The translations under genes and the position numbers were made by a program. A DNA stretch of 22,680 nucleotides from UBA6109 sp035366835 (GTDB taxonomy: Bacteria > Desulfobacterota > Syntrophia > Syntrophales > UBA6109): NCBI GenBank assembly GCA_035366835.1, contig DAOSIS010000043.1:1-22680 (forward strand), written 5' to 3'. Positions 22,649 to 22,680 of the stretch are shown here, piece after piece (position 1 is the stretch's first letter; each line of letters opens with the position of its first letter). Below the pieces are notes generated by a model. That model was not told the origin of the DNA and did no database searches. It worked only from the letters and a program-made list of their open reading frames with translations.

Positions 22649-22680
22649 CAATACAGAAATTTTCTTCAGGGGAGACGGGG

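Overview
The window is a GC-rich piece of a bacterial chromosome, probably from a strict anaerobe of the deltaproteobacterial (Desulfobacterota) type, possibly close to Syntrophus/Smithella. That placement is an inference from gene content: a KorD-like ferredoxin, an ADP-forming acyl-CoA synthetase, a fused LldEF/LutAB Fe-S protein, a rotary V-type ATPase, FdhE and MobB. One gene appears to use selenocysteine. I ran no similarity search; identities rest on motifs, lengths and gene order.

Layout. (1) 1-715: a repeat-rich stretch, a small 2x[4Fe-4S] ferredoxin (minus strand) and its promoter. (2) 716-4613, minus strand: a compact operon trxB - lgt - FAD/NAD(P) disulfide-reductase-like gene - SGNH hydrolase. 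The third gene is interrupted by one in-frame TGA, exactly where the family has its redox-active cysteine. A perfect 8-bp hairpin with a GGC loop begins 10 nt after this TGA, so I call it a selenoprotein. (3) 4834-9962, plus strand: an acyl-CoA synthetase (ADP-forming) with its own promoter, then a second promoter, LutC and a LutB-LutA fusion, ending at a clear terminator. Together these could oxidise lactate (or a related hydroxyacid) and recover ATP from the acetyl-CoA. (4) 9963-10246: terminator and a dispersed inverted repeat. (5) 10247-10759: mobB. (6) 10811-18320, minus strand: a seven-gene V-ATPase operon in transcription order E, C (DUF2764-like), A, B, D, I, K. It has a recognisable promoter and a strong terminator; no F or G gene is present. 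(7) 18725-20279, plus strand: fdhE and an endonuclease III. (8) 20406-22648, plus strand: gap, tpiA, secG and tRNA-Leu(GAG), with a good promoter before gap.

How the genes fit together. MobB (bis-MGD cofactor), FdhE (formate dehydrogenase maturation) and selenocysteine use all suit an organism with molybdenum/tungsten- and selenium-dependent formate dehydrogenases, although no such enzyme lies here. The V-ATPase proteolipid carries Gln/Gln/Glu positions resembling the Na+-binding site of Enterococcus hirae NtpK, so Na+ coupling is plausible. The GAPDH lacks the usual NAD-selecting Asp and Leu-Pro and has Ser34 and Gly191-Ser192, which suggests NADP or dual cofactor use. Most promoters I could find have 17-bp spacers and a -10 of the form TATAAG or TATAGA.

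The most unusual item is the predicted selenocysteine-containing CoA-disulfide-reductase/NADH-oxidase-like enzyme at 1432-2766. A conventional gene caller would start it late at 2586 and lose the FAD-binding N-terminus.
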